From: Ensifer sp. IC4062
GTDB lineage: Bacteria > Pseudomonadota > Alphaproteobacteria > Rhizobiales > Rhizobiaceae
Direction: 5' to 3'
Assembly (NCBI RefSeq): GCF_020193575.1
Contig: NZ_JADYVD010000022.1
Location: 1-64,000, forward strand
Length of the DNA stretch: 64,000 nt
Shown: one piece after another, positions 38,232 through 48,706 of the stretch
Position numbering within the stretch: the stretch's first letter is position 1
Layout of the letters: each line of letters begins with the position of its first letter
Translations under genes and position numbers: made by a program
The notes under the pieces: model-generated
The model's database searches: none
Seen by the model: only the letters and a program-made list of their open reading frames with translations
What the model was told of the DNA's origin: nothing

Positions 38232-38515
38232 CATTTGGGAAAAGAAGGTCAGGGGCGTAGGGGCCAAGCAAACGAGAAAACGAGGGACCGAAGCTCCGCT
38301 TTGGATTCTCCAGAAGTGATGACCGTGATCTGGCGGCCGAACCCAGAATATTGATCCGGCCTCGCTTCCGATCCCGAGGGGCTTGATTCGTTATCTAAAA
38401 TTGGTCGTGCGGCAATATTCGACGACACGCCGAATCTCGATGATCCGATTAAGTCTCAAACGCGCCACGCTTTAGAGCGCAAACCCGTCCGCATGAGATG
38501 GGCGAACCGCCTCAT
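38232..38515. other. Gene-free stretch between ndvA and opgC-like gene
   Basis: Between the ndvA terminator and the palindromic repeat I see no ORF with coding character, no promoter facing a gene and no other element. Confidence 0.4.
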
Positions 38516-38646
38516 CGCCCCTCATCCGCTGCCGGCACCTTCTCCCCGCAAGCGGGGCGAAGGGGGACCCGCGGCGACGTTCTTCCCCTGAGTCCCCCTC
38601 TTCCCCGCCTGCGGGGTCCCGCAAGCGGGGTTAGGGTGAGGGGCAT
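38516..38646. repeat. GC-rich palindromic repeat, copy 3
   Basis: Two palindromes in tandem: CTCCCCGCAAGCGGGGCGAAG and CCCCGCCTGCGGGGTCCCGC (within 38538-38632), with CCCCTCATCCGCTGCCGGCACC before them. Same family as 19345 and 23614. It is the last recognisable element before the opgC-like stop codon at 38659. Confidence 0.65.
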
Positions 38647-38658
38647 CGCGCAAACTTC

Positions 38659-39864
38659 TCACGCGGCCCGGAGCGGCTTCACACTCGCCACCTCCTTCAG
38701 CCATTCGAGATAATAGGCGTAGACGAAGTGCAGGCCGATGCCGCCGATGACGAAGAGAGAGCCGATGATCGGGTTCTTGCCGGTGACGAAGAGAAGCACC
38801 TGACCCGCCATCGCAAGGATCGTCCCGAAGATGAAAACCGCCAGCGAATGGCGCCCGATCATCACCAGCGGATGGTTGTTCTCAAGCCGGGTCAACCGGC
38901 TGATGGCGGGGGTGATCGCCAGGAGATAGGCGAGCGCCAGCACATGCAGGAGCCGCGTCAGCGACAGGAAAGTCTTGTCGAAGCCGGTCAGTACCGCCGG
39001 CAGCCCGAAGGAGAAGTCGATGTTCCACCAGGAGAACAAGACCCAGAAGGCGGAAACGGTGAGATAGGCGGCGGAAGCCCCGATCAACAACCAATGCCGT
39101 GGCATGCGCCCGCCGGCGCGCACATGGCTCATCGCGAGAATGCCGATGACGAAAAGGAACTGCCAGGACCAGGGGTTGAGGAACCAGTAGCCCTCGTCGA
39201 GAAAGTTGGACGGCACCAGCTTGAACCAGCCGGCGGCGAGCCACAGCGTCGCCGATAGCGCGAGGAGCAGCCAACGCCCCAGCGCATTCAGCCACAGGAT
39301 GCCCGGCAGCATCAGGAACAGCGCCGCATAGAGGGACAGGATATTGTTGTAGCCGAGCTGATGCCCAAGCAGGACCATCGCGACGATGCCCTGCTCCGCC
39401 TGCTCGACGATCGGCCGGATGTTGATTTCGCCGATCAGGTCCTGACGGCCGAAATAAAGCGCGCCGCCAGCGAAAATCGCCAGTGTCACGACGCTCGTCA
39501 TGATATGGGCGACATAGAGCGTCAGCGCACGCCGCCACATCTTCAAGGTCAGAGCGAGCCTTGCACCGGCGACGAATTTTCCGCCATAGGCAGCACCCAC
39601 CGCCAGTCCGGAGATCAGCACGAAGGCCTCGGCAGAGTCCGAGAAGCCGATGTTCTTGTGTGTGAGATATTCGAGATATTGGCCTGGGACGTGGTTGATG
39701 AAGATCGTCAGCAGGCAGAGCGCGCGAAAGACGTCAAGGCGTGTATCGCGTTCGGTAACCGGCACAGGACGAGGAACGCTGATCTTGGACTGATTGGAGC
39801 CGGGATCGTCGTGAACCAAGCCGGCGGCCTTGATCGGGTCCTTGCCAAATGTCGTTTGCAGCAT
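38659..39864 (-). CDS. opgC: OpgC-family membrane protein (glucan acyltransferase)
   Basis: 401 residues from ATG 39864 (MLQTTFGKDPIK); the frame continues to GTG 39960 and neither start has a good ribosome site. About ten hydrophobic segments. The OpgC family core starts RDTRLDVFRALCLLTIFINHVPGQYLEYLTHKNIGFSDSAEAFVLISG, with the conserved R-x-D-x-R-A-L and N-H, then WRRALTLYVAHI. In Brucella and R. etli OpgC adds succinyl groups to cyclic beta-glucans. Location between ndvA and ndvB fits that role; the acyl donor and reaction in this organism are inferred. Confidence 0.85.
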   Translation of the reverse strand: MLQTTFGKDPIKAAGLVHDDPGSNQSKISVPRPVPVTERDTRLDVFRALCLLTIFINHVPGQYLEYLTHKNIGFSDSAEAFVLISGLAVGAAYGGKFVAGARLALTLKMWRRALTLYVAHIMTSVVTLAIFAGGALYFGRQDLIGEINIRPIVEQAEQGIVAMVLLGHQLGYNNILSLYAALFLMLPGILWLNALGRWLLLALSATLWLAAGWFKLVPSNFLDEGYWFLNPWSWQFLFVIGILAMSHVRAGGRMPRHWLLIGASAAYLTVSAFWVLFSWWNIDFSFGLPAVLTGFDKTFLSLTRLLHVLALAYLLAITPAISRLTRLENNHPLVMIGRHSLAVFIFGTILAMAGQVLLFVTGKNPIIGSLFVIGGIGLHFVYAYYLEWLKEVASVKPLRAA

Positions 39865-39901
39865 GCGGTCTGGTATCCGGGATTTGGCGCCCCGCCCCAC
39901 C

Positions 39902-39916
39902 CCTGTTGAAAACAGG
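39902..39916. promoter_or_regulatory. Palindrome upstream of the opgC-like gene
   Basis: CCTGTT-gaa-AACAGG is a perfect dyad with 6-bp arms and a 3-bp spacer, 38-52 bp before ATG 39864. It supports that start if it is an operator; if translation begins at 39960 it would lie in the coding sequence. Confidence 0.35.
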
Positions 39917-40096
39917 ATGCCGAAAGCGCGCTCCGGCGATCTCCGAGAGGCTTTCGGCACCGTCGATGAAGCGCGATCCCGAACACCACATGACGCGCGG
40001 CGCTGCAGGGATCGCGGCTGGAACTGAGCGGCAAACGAAAACCGGCCTTGCCCGTCTGGTACAAAGCCGGTTTCCTCCCATGCTCAATTCCGGCGG

Positions 40097-43000
40097 TTAC
40101 AGCAAAATCCCTTCATGCGCGTTTTTTGTGACACTATTATTTACGCTGACGATCGGTTCACCAGTTTTTGAATCGCGGCCCACCGAAATGCGGTGCGTGG
40201 TACCGTTCACCCGGACCTCGGCGGAATAGCCCGCCCAGTCCGCCGGCAGCACCGGCCGAATCACCAGCTTCTTACCCGTCAGGCGAATGCCGAGTATGCC
40301 CTCGACGCCCGCGCGATAGAGCCAGCCGGCCGAGCCGGTGTACCAGGTCCAGCCGCCGCGCCCCGCGAGCTCACCTTCGCCATAGACGTCGGCGGCGACG
40401 ACATAGGGTTCGACCCTGTAGTGCTCGGCATCGTCGCGGCTGAGCGCATGCGATACGGGGTTGAGCATTTGGAAGGTTCGCCACGCCTCTTCCGCCCGTC
40501 CCTGAGCGGCAAAGGCGAGCACGACCCAGGTGGCCGCATGCGTATACTGGCCGCCGTTTTCCCGTACGCCAGGCGGGTAGGCCTTGATGTAGCCCGGGTC
40601 CTGCTGCGTCTTTTCAAGCGGCGGCGTGAAGAGCCGCACGATCCGTTTTTCCGGATCGACGAGCTCCGCCATCACCGCGTCCATGGCGTGCCTGGAGCGT
40701 TCTGCCTCGCCCTCGCCGGATAGCGCGCTCCACGACTGGGCGATGGAATCGATCCGGCACTCGACGTTTTCGGCGGATCCGAGCGGCGTGCCGTCGTCGT
40801 AGTAGCCTCGGCGATAGTAATCACCGTCCCAACCTGCACCGTCCAGCGCTGCTTTCAGCATCTCTAGATGCGACTCCCAAAGCTTGGCGCGCGGCTCATC
40901 CCTCCGCTTGCGGGCATAAGGCACGAAGGCACGCAGCGCACCGGCCAGGAACCAGCCGAGCCAAACGCTCGTGCCCTCCCCGGCAATGCCGACGCGGTTC
41001 ATGCCATCGTTCCAGTCGCCGCCGAGAATGAGCGGCAGACCGTTCGCCCCGGTCCGCTTGATCGCGAGATCGAGCGCGCGGGCGCAATGCTCGTAGACAT
41101 CGGCCGTTTCGTCCGCGCTCTCGGGCTTGAAAAAGTTGTCGTGCTGCCCCTCTTCCAGGGCGGGCCCGACAACGAACGGCACCTTCTCGCCGAGGATGTC
41201 CGTGGTGCCGGTCACCGCGCAATAATGCGCGACCGCGTGGGCGAGCCAGACGACATCGTCGGAAATCATCGTGCGGACGCCGGCACCGGTGCCGGGCAGC
41301 CACCAGTGCTGCACGTCACCCTCGACGAACTGCCGGGCGGCCGCATTGAGGATCTGCGCCCGCGCAAGCTCCGGCCGATGCAAGAGGAAGGCAAGCGTAT
41401 CCTGCAACTGATCGCGGAACCCGTAGGCGCCGCTTGCCTGGTAGAAGGCCGAGCGCGCCATGATGCGGCAGCCCAGGCTCTGGTAGGGCAGCCAATGATT
41501 GACCATATGGTTGAAGGATCTGTCTGGCGTCTCAACCTTCACGACGCCGGTGAACTCGCTCCAGAATGCCTTCGCCGCCTTGAGCGTCGTGTCGAAGGCG
41601 GTTCCGCGCAATTCCGTGAGGATCGACTGCACCTTTTCGCCGCTGTCAGCGTCGCCGAGGAAGAAGGTGATCTGCCGCTCGGCGCCCGGTTCAATGAAGA
41701 GATCGGACGAAAGGGCCGCGCAGGCATCGCCATCAGCCTCCGTGACGCCGGTCAATGCAGCACCGGCGATAACCGCTTGCGGCGCCAGAATTCCACCCGC
41801 CTGTCCCAGGAACTCCCGCCGGCTCGCCGTATAGGATGCGACCTGCGCGTCGATCGCGAGGAAGGCCGAACGGCCAGCATAGTCGAGGCTATACGGATTG
41901 GTCGCGACGAGTGCCTGGGCGTCCTCATGCCATTCGGGCAGGACGAACGGAGCCATTCGGCCGCGATTGTTGCCAAGAACCCATTCGGCATAGCCGTAGA
42001 TCCGCAATTGCCGCGCGGAGGCACCGCGGTTGCGGATCGAGAGCCGCACGAGTCTCGCCGGCAAGGTCCTGTGCACGGTGTGAGCCGCCTCGATTTCGAG
42101 TTCGTCCTGGGTGCTTGTAAAGCTCGAATAGCCGAGCCCGTGACGGGCTTCGAAAACGACCGACTTGCGCCGCGAAAGCGCGGCATAAGGCGTCAGGACC
42201 GAGCCGCTCGCCATGTCGCGGACGAAAATCGCCTCGCCCGGCCGGTTGACCACCGCATCGTTGGTCCACGGCGTGAGCTGGTAGTCGCGCGAATTGCGGC
42301 TCCAGGAGAACGCCGAGCCCTCGGCAGAAACGTGGAAGCCGAAGTGTTCGTTGGAAATGACGTTGATCCACGGATGCGGTGTTGCCTCGCCGCCGCGCAA
42401 CCGCACGACATATTCACGTCCTTCATCCGCGAAGCCGCCAAAGCCGTTCCAGAACTCCAGGCCGGCGCCGCTGATTTCGGCTGCCGGGCGCTCGCCCGCC
42501 TCCTGGATCGCCGGCAGCAGCATCTGGGTGGTCTCGGTGATTTTCGCGGCAGGCTTCGCGTAGAGCGCCGTTGCACGGGCGATCTGGTCGGAAATCGTGC
42601 CGTTGCGGGCATGGAAGACGGCCCGCGAGGCGGAAAGCAACGTCGACCAGGTCTCGGGCTCCATCAAATCGCGGCGAACCGCGAAGATATGCTGTCTCGG
42701 ACCGTCGGAAAGGCCGCGCAGCCGCAGGTTTTCGCACATCGAATCGAGCGTGTGTTGCAGATCCTGGGCATAGGAGGACGCCCGCTCGTTGATGACGACG
42801 AGGTCGGCGGTGATGCCGCGCGCCCTCAGATATTCCTGCGCGCGAAGCGCTTCGCGTGCGATGCCGAGATCGCCGTCGTCGTTGATCCTCAGGCAGAAGA
42901 TCGGATAATCGCCGGAGATCGCCAGCGGCCACAGCGCCGCCTGCGAGGCCAGTCCGGACTTGACCGTCGCCGTGTCGGCACGAAGGTGCATGTCCGGATA

Positions 43001-46000
43001 GACAAGGTAACGGCCAAGCATCTGGAAGCTTGCCGCCTCCTGCGACGTCACCCCGACATGGCGCATCTGCACCTGGCTGCGCGTCCAGGCATGGATCAGT
43101 TCGTGATTGAAGGTTTCCGGGTGCCGGTAGCGATCGATCGCGCGATCGACGGTCTCGCGGTTCGGCGCGGCGATCGTCCAGAAGATGACGCTCACCTTCT
43201 TGCCCGCCGGAACGCGCACGACGCGGCGAAGCGACATGATCGGATCAAGTGTGAAGCCTTCCGTTCCCGAAAGGGTGACGCCGGGGTCGAAGGCGGCCGC
43301 CTCCGAGAGCGTGCGGCCCTGCCCCAGGAAGCGCCGACGGTCGGTTTCCACCTGGGTGTGGCGGTCGCTGCCGGCATTGTCGGTGATGAGATGCGCAACC
43401 TCCATGTCCGGATCGCCCGGGCCGCGCTTGTTGCGCGAGACACGGATGACATCGCCCTGCCGGCTGATCTCAGTGCGAACGAACATCTTGGAGAAGGCGA
43501 GATGCGCGCTGTCGGCATCGTCGGTCGCAAGCACCGGCTCGGCATAGGACGTGACCTCGATGAAGCGGTCCTCCGTGCCGGTGTTGAGCAGGATGACCCG
43601 GCGGCCCTCCGCATCGTGCTCGGTCGCGACGATGCATTCGACTTCGCTCGTGAGATCGCCGACGGTCTTGACGAACTCCGCCTTGTCGTCGCCGAAGCGA
43701 GTCATGGTCTTTTCGCCTACCGCCCGGCGCGGTTCGGCGGTGGCGGACCACCAGTCGCCGGTGGCGGTGTCGCGCAGGAAGATGAACGTGCCCGTCCTGT
43801 CTTCGACCGGATCCGGTTTCCACCGGGTGACCGACTGGCCGTTCCAGCGCGCATAGCCGGCGCCGGTCGCGGTCAGCATGATCGAATAATGCCCGTTCGA
43901 CAGGAACACTGTTTCGCGGTCCTGCGTCAGCGGATCCTCGATGACGCGGACTTCCGGTCTGAGGAGATCGGCCTGACCCTTGCCGAGTGATTCCGGCTCG
44001 CGCTTGGCATTCATCACCGGAATGTCGCGCGGCGCCTTCTCCTGCAGCAGCAGCTCGGCCGCTTCGATTACCGGATCGGCATGGAACCACTCGCGCAGAC
44101 GCCCATTGAACACGACGTTCGCGACCGCCGCGACCGACATGCCGTGATGGTGGGCATAGTAGTTGCGCACCACGGCGCATTTCTGCCCCTCGGGAACACG
44201 CGTCGGCGTGAAATCGACGGCGTCATGGAAGCCATAGGCGCCGAGAGCACCCACCTCCCTGAGTCGGGCCAGATTGGCGAGGGCAGACTTGGGATCGTAC
44301 ATGCAGGCGAGGATCGACGCGTAGGGTGCAATGACCGCATTCTGGCCGAGCCCGCGCTTCAACCCGAGCGTCGGCACGCCGAAGTTCGTGTACTGATAAG
44401 TGAGCTCGTGGTCGCGAGCGTTGAAGGCGGCTTCCGAAATGCCCCAAGGGGTTCCGAGGCGTCGGCCGTGGTTGATCTGTTCCTGCACCACCAGATTGTT
44501 CGTCTGATTGAGAATGCCGCCCTGCCGCTCCTGCATGACGAGCGGCGGCATCAGATATTCGAACATCGACCCCGACCAGGAGACGAGCGCGCCGCGTGCG
44601 CCGACCGGCACAATCGGGCGCCCGAGCTTGTACCAGTGCTCCGTCGGCAGATCGCCCTTGGCGATTGCAAAAAGGCTTGTCAGCCGTGCTTCGGAGGCAA
44701 GCAGATCGTAGCAGGCTTCGTCGAGCTCGTTGGCGTTGACGCGGTAGCCGATGGAGAGCAACCGCCGCTCCGGCCGGAACAGGAAGCCGAAATCCATCGA
44801 GAAGGCGATATCGCGTGCGCGCTCCTTTAGCACCAGGAGACGCTGGCGCAGTGCCTCGATCGCGCCGAGATCGAAGACGCCGTCGGCGATATGCGCCTCG
44901 CAGGTGGAAACGAGCGAACCCGCCCACTTCTCCACCTCGGCGCTCTGGGCAGTGCGTACCTCATGATCGAGGTTGGCGGCAAGCTTGTGCATGTCGCGTG
45001 CAAGCACCGCCAGGTTGATCACGCGGATCGATGCGAATTCATGCTCGCGCTTGACGGCGGCAAGCGCGTTCTGGAAGCCGGCGATGCGCTCTTCGATCAG
45101 GCGGCGCAACGGCCGCACGGTCTTGCGATCGTCCGGCAGCTCGGTCAGCACCTCCGAGAGAATGGCGGCGACATCGCCGATGCCGTCGAGACTGCCCTGG
45201 ACATGGGCGGAGGGTGCCTCGGCCCATTCCCGGCACATGGACGAAACCGCGATCAGGTGGCCGGCTAGGTTGCCGCTGTCGACGGACGAGACGTAGCGCG
45301 GCTCCATGGTTTCGAGCGATCGCGTCCGGTACCAGTTGAAAAGATGGCCGCGATATTTCGGCATACGATCGATCGTCGCGATCGTTTGCTCGAGCCGCGT
45401 GATCGTGTCTTCGAAACCGATCCAGCCGAAATCGCGCGCGGACATCACCGACAGGAGATAGACGCCGATATTGGTGGGCGACGTACGCTCCGCCAGCACC
45501 GGCTGCGGTGTTTCCTGGAAATTGTCCGGCGGCAGAAAGTTCTGCTCGGCGGTCACGAAGGTTTCGAAATAGCGCCAGGTACGCCGCGCGATCTTGCGCA
45601 TCTCGTCGATCGCTTCATCCGACACGACGAGCTGGTCCTCGGTCTCGGCCGATTGGCTGACAAACCACGCAACCAGAGGCGAAGCCGCCCAAATGAGCGC
45701 GAAGGGGATGCCGATGTAAGGCAGTCCGGTATCGGACACCGCGGCAAGAGCCAACGAAACGACCGCCAAGGCCGGCGCCGTCCACATCGCGCCGAAGTAA
45801 TCGCCGATCGAGCCATGGCCGGCGCTTTGGACCTGCGCGGCGGTGCGCCACTCGAGCATCAGCTTGCGGCTGACGAAGGTGCGATAGAGCGAACGAACGA
45901 TCGCATCCGCCATCATTGCGGCATTATGCGCGATGAAGACGATGCGGAGCGCCACCTGGGCGTTGGCAGCGCGAATATCCGAGAGCACCGTATGCAGATG

Positions 46001-48706
46001 CGCCCGTGCGACGATGTCGTTGCGGCGCGGCATGATCCCGTTGATCAGCGACAGGGTGGGGGCGACGAACAAGCTGAAGATCAGCACGATCTGCCAGATC
46101 AGCGCCTCGGTCGGCTCCATGTAGTACCAGCCCATGACCGAAGCGACGAGCCAGGCGACCGGGATGAGCGACCGGCGCAGGTTGTCGTACATCTTCCAGC
46201 GGCCGAGCATCGACAGGCCGTTCGATGGATTGAAGATATAGGGCAGCAGTTGCCAGTCACCACGCGCCCAGCGATGCTGACGTGACATTTCCACTTCGTA
46301 GCGGGTCGGGAAATCTTCCACGAGCTCGACATCGGTGACGAGCGCGCAACGCGCATAGGACCCTTCGAGGAGGTCGTGGCTGAGCACGGCATTCTCGTCG
46401 ATCCGGCTTTTGAGGGCCGCCTCGAAGGCGTCGACATGATAGAGGCCTTTGCCGGTGAAGCTGCCTTCGCTGACGATGTCCTGATAGACGTCCGAGACCG
46501 TGAAGACATAGGGATCGATGCCGCGGTGGATCGAGAAAATGCGCTGGAACGCGGAGGCCTCGCTACCCGTGGTGAGCGATGGCGTCACGCGCGGCTGTAG
46601 CAGACTGTAGCCGGTAAGCACTTCCTGCTTCTTGTTCACGACCGGCCGGTTGATCGGATGGTAAAGCTTGCCGACCAGCTTTGTCACCGCGTCGCGCATC
46701 AGGCGGGTGTCGGAATCGAGCGTCATCACATATTGAACGCCGTCCGGGACCATGTTGGCGCCCTGCAGGAACGAGGTGTCGCGGTCGCCGCGAAGCAGAA
46801 GGTTGAGCTCATGCAGCTTGCCGCGCTTGCGCTCCCATCCCATCCAGACGCCCTCGGCCTCGTTGAAGAGCCGGCGGCGATGCAGCAGGAAGAAGCGCGT
46901 CTTGCCGTCATAGGCGTATCGGGCCGAGAGCTCAGCGATTTCACGCTTCGCATATTCGAGGACGTCCATGTCGGTGGGCGTTTCCTCAAACTTGCTGTCA
47001 GCCCAGTCGCTGAGCAGGGCGAAGTAGATTTCGCCGCGCGGATTGGCGAGATAGTGGACCTCCAGATTGCGCACGAGTTCGTCGACATGGTCACGCTTGG
47101 CGATCAGGCAGGGAACGACGACAAGCGTGCGGGCATCCGCCGGGATGCCGTTGAGGAACTCGTAGCCGACGAGCCGCGACGGTTTTACGACGAGCGTGAC
47201 CAGCGTGTTGAAAAGCCCCATCGCGCCTTCCGAAGCCGGCAGCGCGAAAAGCAGCAGCATGATCAGCTTGGCGCCGTTGGGAATTTCCATCGGGCTGACG
47301 AAGGCGTAGACGGCGACCATCGCGAGAATGGTCAGGAGAATGTTCGGTCCGGCGATCGCGAGCCAGCCCAGCTTGCGGCCGAAACGGATGATGTGCTGGA
47401 GCGGCGACGGCGAATAGCCGATCCTGTTCTCCAACTCCTTGTACTGCATGCCGACCAGGAAGGAGCCGACATTCGGCTCCTGCAGCGGCGCTTCGACAGC
47501 CGCGGCCGCCTTTGCTTCCTCGACCATCTCGATCGCGATCTGGGTGACTTCATGCTCGCTGTGACCGGAACGGCGCGCCAGCTTCTCGATCGTGTCGCGA
47601 TACTTATTGCGCGAACCGAAATCGAGCGAGGCATAGTCGGAGCCTTCGCGAAGCGTCGCGTCGATCCTGCTGACGCTCTCGAACCAGACGGCCCAGTCCG
47701 TATCATCGATCTCGCGCAGGCTGCGGATGATGTTGCTCATCGTCGCATTGCCGGACCCCAGGCGATTCTGCTCTGCGACGAGCGCCTCCTCGACGTCGGT
47801 GCCGCGCCTCTCAAGCCGTTCCTCGATCCAGCCGATCACCGCGCCCGACGTCTGGGAACCGTCACGCATGCGATAGAGAAGCTGCGCGATGAACGTGTTG
47901 TCGGCCGAAAGCGCCTCCGATTCTGCAAGCAGCGCCCGACACCTTTCGGGATCGTTCAGGCGCACGATCTGGTCGGCGATCTCGTTCGCCTTCTGCCGCA
48001 TGCCGCGCGAGCGTTCGACCCGGATGGCGATTCGGCGCAGGTTCTCGATCAGCACGAAACGCAGGATCGAGGGCAGCGCCCACAACTCACCGATCTTGAA
48101 GGTTTCATGCTGCTGGAAACCCTCGACCATCGCGGTGATGTTTTCCCGCGAAACCATGCTGTGGGTGTGGGCGACATAGAGCCAGGCCAGCGCCATGGTG
48201 CGCGGGATCACGACACCCGATACCGAAAGCGTCGGTAGCTGCCGATAGAACCTGCGCGGAAAATCGCGCCGGACTTCCTGGATCGCCTCCTCGACCACAT
48301 GGTGATTGTCGAGCAGCCACTCGGCGGCCGGGGTGATCGAGGCGCCGGCTTCGACGTCGGCCGCCGTCGCGCGATAGACGCGGAGGATTTCCTTCTCGTT
48401 TTCCCGATGCCGCGCGCGGAAATCGAACGAAAAGAAACCGGGCAGCGACGAAGCGCCCTTCAGAGCGAGATTTTCACCGCATTGCCGAAGGTCTTCGATC
48501 GAGAAATAGATCGAGCGAATCGAATCGTTAAAATCGATTTGTTTCGCTTCGGGGTCGCGCGGTGGATGAGACGGCTTATTCTGAAGGAGCATGGCTGCGG
48601 TTTCTGATTCCAACCGGGATTGATCGGCCCGGCTTTCGTTGTTCGGCCAGGCCGATTGCGGCCCTGATGGTCCAAGCGGCGTCGGCGCGTTTCTAGACAC
48701 GTTCAT
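40097..48706 (-). CDS. ndvB: Cyclic beta-1,2-glucan synthase
   Basis: 2869 residues from ATG 48706, chosen because GGGAGGACAC lies just upstream; an internal ATG 48592 would give 2831 residues, near the length I recall for S. meliloti NdvB, but lacks a ribosome site. Order: N-terminal region, membrane helices around 415-470, glycosyltransferase core with DSDTRL (about 665) and SRQHRWARGDWQ (about 814), more helices to about 1020, a glycoamylase-like region with YQYTNFGVPTLGLKRG, and a C-terminal GH94 phosphorylase domain (HMVNHWLPYQ, GGDWNDGMNRVG). One inner-membrane enzyme initiates, elongates, trims and cyclises glucan from UDP-glucose. Needed for nodule invasion. Confidence 0.97.
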   Translation of the reverse strand: MNVSRNAPTPLGPSGPQSAWPNNESRADQSRLESETAAMLLQNKPSHPPRDPEAKQIDFNDSIRSIYFSIEDLRQCGENLALKGASSLPGFFSFDFRARHRENEKEILRVYRATAADVEAGASITPAAEWLLDNHHVVEEAIQEVRRDFPRRFYRQLPTLSVSGVVIPRTMALAWLYVAHTHSMVSRENITAMVEGFQQHETFKIGELWALPSILRFVLIENLRRIAIRVERSRGMRQKANEIADQIVRLNDPERCRALLAESEALSADNTFIAQLLYRMRDGSQTSGAVIGWIEERLERRGTDVEEALVAEQNRLGSGNATMSNIIRSLREIDDTDWAVWFESVSRIDATLREGSDYASLDFGSRNKYRDTIEKLARRSGHSEHEVTQIAIEMVEEAKAAAAVEAPLQEPNVGSFLVGMQYKELENRIGYSPSPLQHIIRFGRKLGWLAIAGPNILLTILAMVAVYAFVSPMEIPNGAKLIMLLLFALPASEGAMGLFNTLVTLVVKPSRLVGYEFLNGIPADARTLVVVPCLIAKRDHVDELVRNLEVHYLANPRGEIYFALLSDWADSKFEETPTDMDVLEYAKREIAELSARYAYDGKTRFFLLHRRRLFNEAEGVWMGWERKRGKLHELNLLLRGDRDTSFLQGANMVPDGVQYVMTLDSDTRLMRDAVTKLVGKLYHPINRPVVNKKQEVLTGYSLLQPRVTPSLTTGSEASAFQRIFSIHRGIDPYVFTVSDVYQDIVSEGSFTGKGLYHVDAFEAALKSRIDENAVLSHDLLEGSYARCALVTDVELVEDFPTRYEVEMSRQHRWARGDWQLLPYIFNPSNGLSMLGRWKMYDNLRRSLIPVAWLVASVMGWYYMEPTEALIWQIVLIFSLFVAPTLSLINGIMPRRNDIVARAHLHTVLSDIRAANAQVALRIVFIAHNAAMMADAIVRSLYRTFVSRKLMLEWRTAAQVQSAGHGSIGDYFGAMWTAPALAVVSLALAAVSDTGLPYIGIPFALIWAASPLVAWFVSQSAETEDQLVVSDEAIDEMRKIARRTWRYFETFVTAEQNFLPPDNFQETPQPVLAERTSPTNIGVYLLSVMSARDFGWIGFEDTITRLEQTIATIDRMPKYRGHLFNWYRTRSLETMEPRYVSSVDSGNLAGHLIAVSSMCREWAEAPSAHVQGSLDGIGDVAAILSEVLTELPDDRKTVRPLRRLIEERIAGFQNALAAVKREHEFASIRVINLAVLARDMHKLAANLDHEVRTAQSAEVEKWAGSLVSTCEAHIADGVFDLGAIEALRQRLLVLKERARDIAFSMDFGFLFRPERRLLSIGYRVNANELDEACYDLLASEARLTSLFAIAKGDLPTEHWYKLGRPIVPVGARGALVSWSGSMFEYLMPPLVMQERQGGILNQTNNLVVQEQINHGRRLGTPWGISEAAFNARDHELTYQYTNFGVPTLGLKRGLGQNAVIAPYASILACMYDPKSALANLARLREVGALGAYGFHDAVDFTPTRVPEGQKCAVVRNYYAHHHGMSVAAVANVVFNGRLREWFHADPVIEAAELLLQEKAPRDIPVMNAKREPESLGKGQADLLRPEVRVIEDPLTQDRETVFLSNGHYSIMLTATGAGYARWNGQSVTRWKPDPVEDRTGTFIFLRDTATGDWWSATAEPRRAVGEKTMTRFGDDKAEFVKTVGDLTSEVECIVATEHDAEGRRVILLNTGTEDRFIEVTSYAEPVLATDDADSAHLAFSKMFVRTEISRQGDVIRVSRNKRGPGDPDMEVAHLITDNAGSDRHTQVETDRRRFLGQGRTLSEAAAFDPGVTLSGTEGFTLDPIMSLRRVVRVPAGKKVSVIFWTIAAPNRETVDRAIDRYRHPETFNHELIHAWTRSQVQMRHVGVTSQEAASFQMLGRYLVYPDMHLRADTATVKSGLASQAALWPLAISGDYPIFCLRINDDGDLGIAREALRAQEYLRARGITADLVVINERASSYAQDLQHTLDSMCENLRLRGLSDGPRQHIFAVRRDLMEPETWSTLLSASRAVFHARNGTISDQIARATALYAKPAAKITETTQMLLPAIQEAGERPAAEISGAGLEFWNGFGGFADEGREYVVRLRGGEATPHPWINVISNEHFGFHVSAEGSAFSWSRNSRDYQLTPWTNDAVVNRPGEAIFVRDMASGSVLTPYAALSRRKSVVFEARHGLGYSSFTSTQDELEIEAAHTVHRTLPARLVRLSIRNRGASARQLRIYGYAEWVLGNNRGRMAPFVLPEWHEDAQALVATNPYSLDYAGRSAFLAIDAQVASYTASRREFLGQAGGILAPQAVIAGAALTGVTEADGDACAALSSDLFIEPGAERQITFFLGDADSGEKVQSILTELRGTAFDTTLKAAKAFWSEFTGVVKVETPDRSFNHMVNHWLPYQSLGCRIMARSAFYQASGAYGFRDQLQDTLAFLLHRPELARAQILNAAARQFVEGDVQHWWLPGTGAGVRTMISDDVVWLAHAVAHYCAVTGTTDILGEKVPFVVGPALEEGQHDNFFKPESADETADVYEHCARALDLAIKRTGANGLPLILGGDWNDGMNRVGIAGEGTSVWLGWFLAGALRAFVPYARKRRDEPRAKLWESHLEMLKAALDGAGWDGDYYRRGYYDDGTPLGSAENVECRIDSIAQSWSALSGEGEAERSRHAMDAVMAELVDPEKRIVRLFTPPLEKTQQDPGYIKAYPPGVRENGGQYTHAATWVVLAFAAQGRAEEAWRTFQMLNPVSHALSRDDAEHYRVEPYVVAADVYGEGELAGRGGWTWYTGSAGWLYRAGVEGILGIRLTGKKLVIRPVLPADWAGYSAEVRVNGTTHRISVGRDSKTGEPIVSVNNSVTKNAHEGILL

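Noticed and set aside
40868-43990. 1040-residue open frame opposite ndvB
   Set aside because: Same cause: antisense to the GH94 part of ndvB, no recognisable motif.
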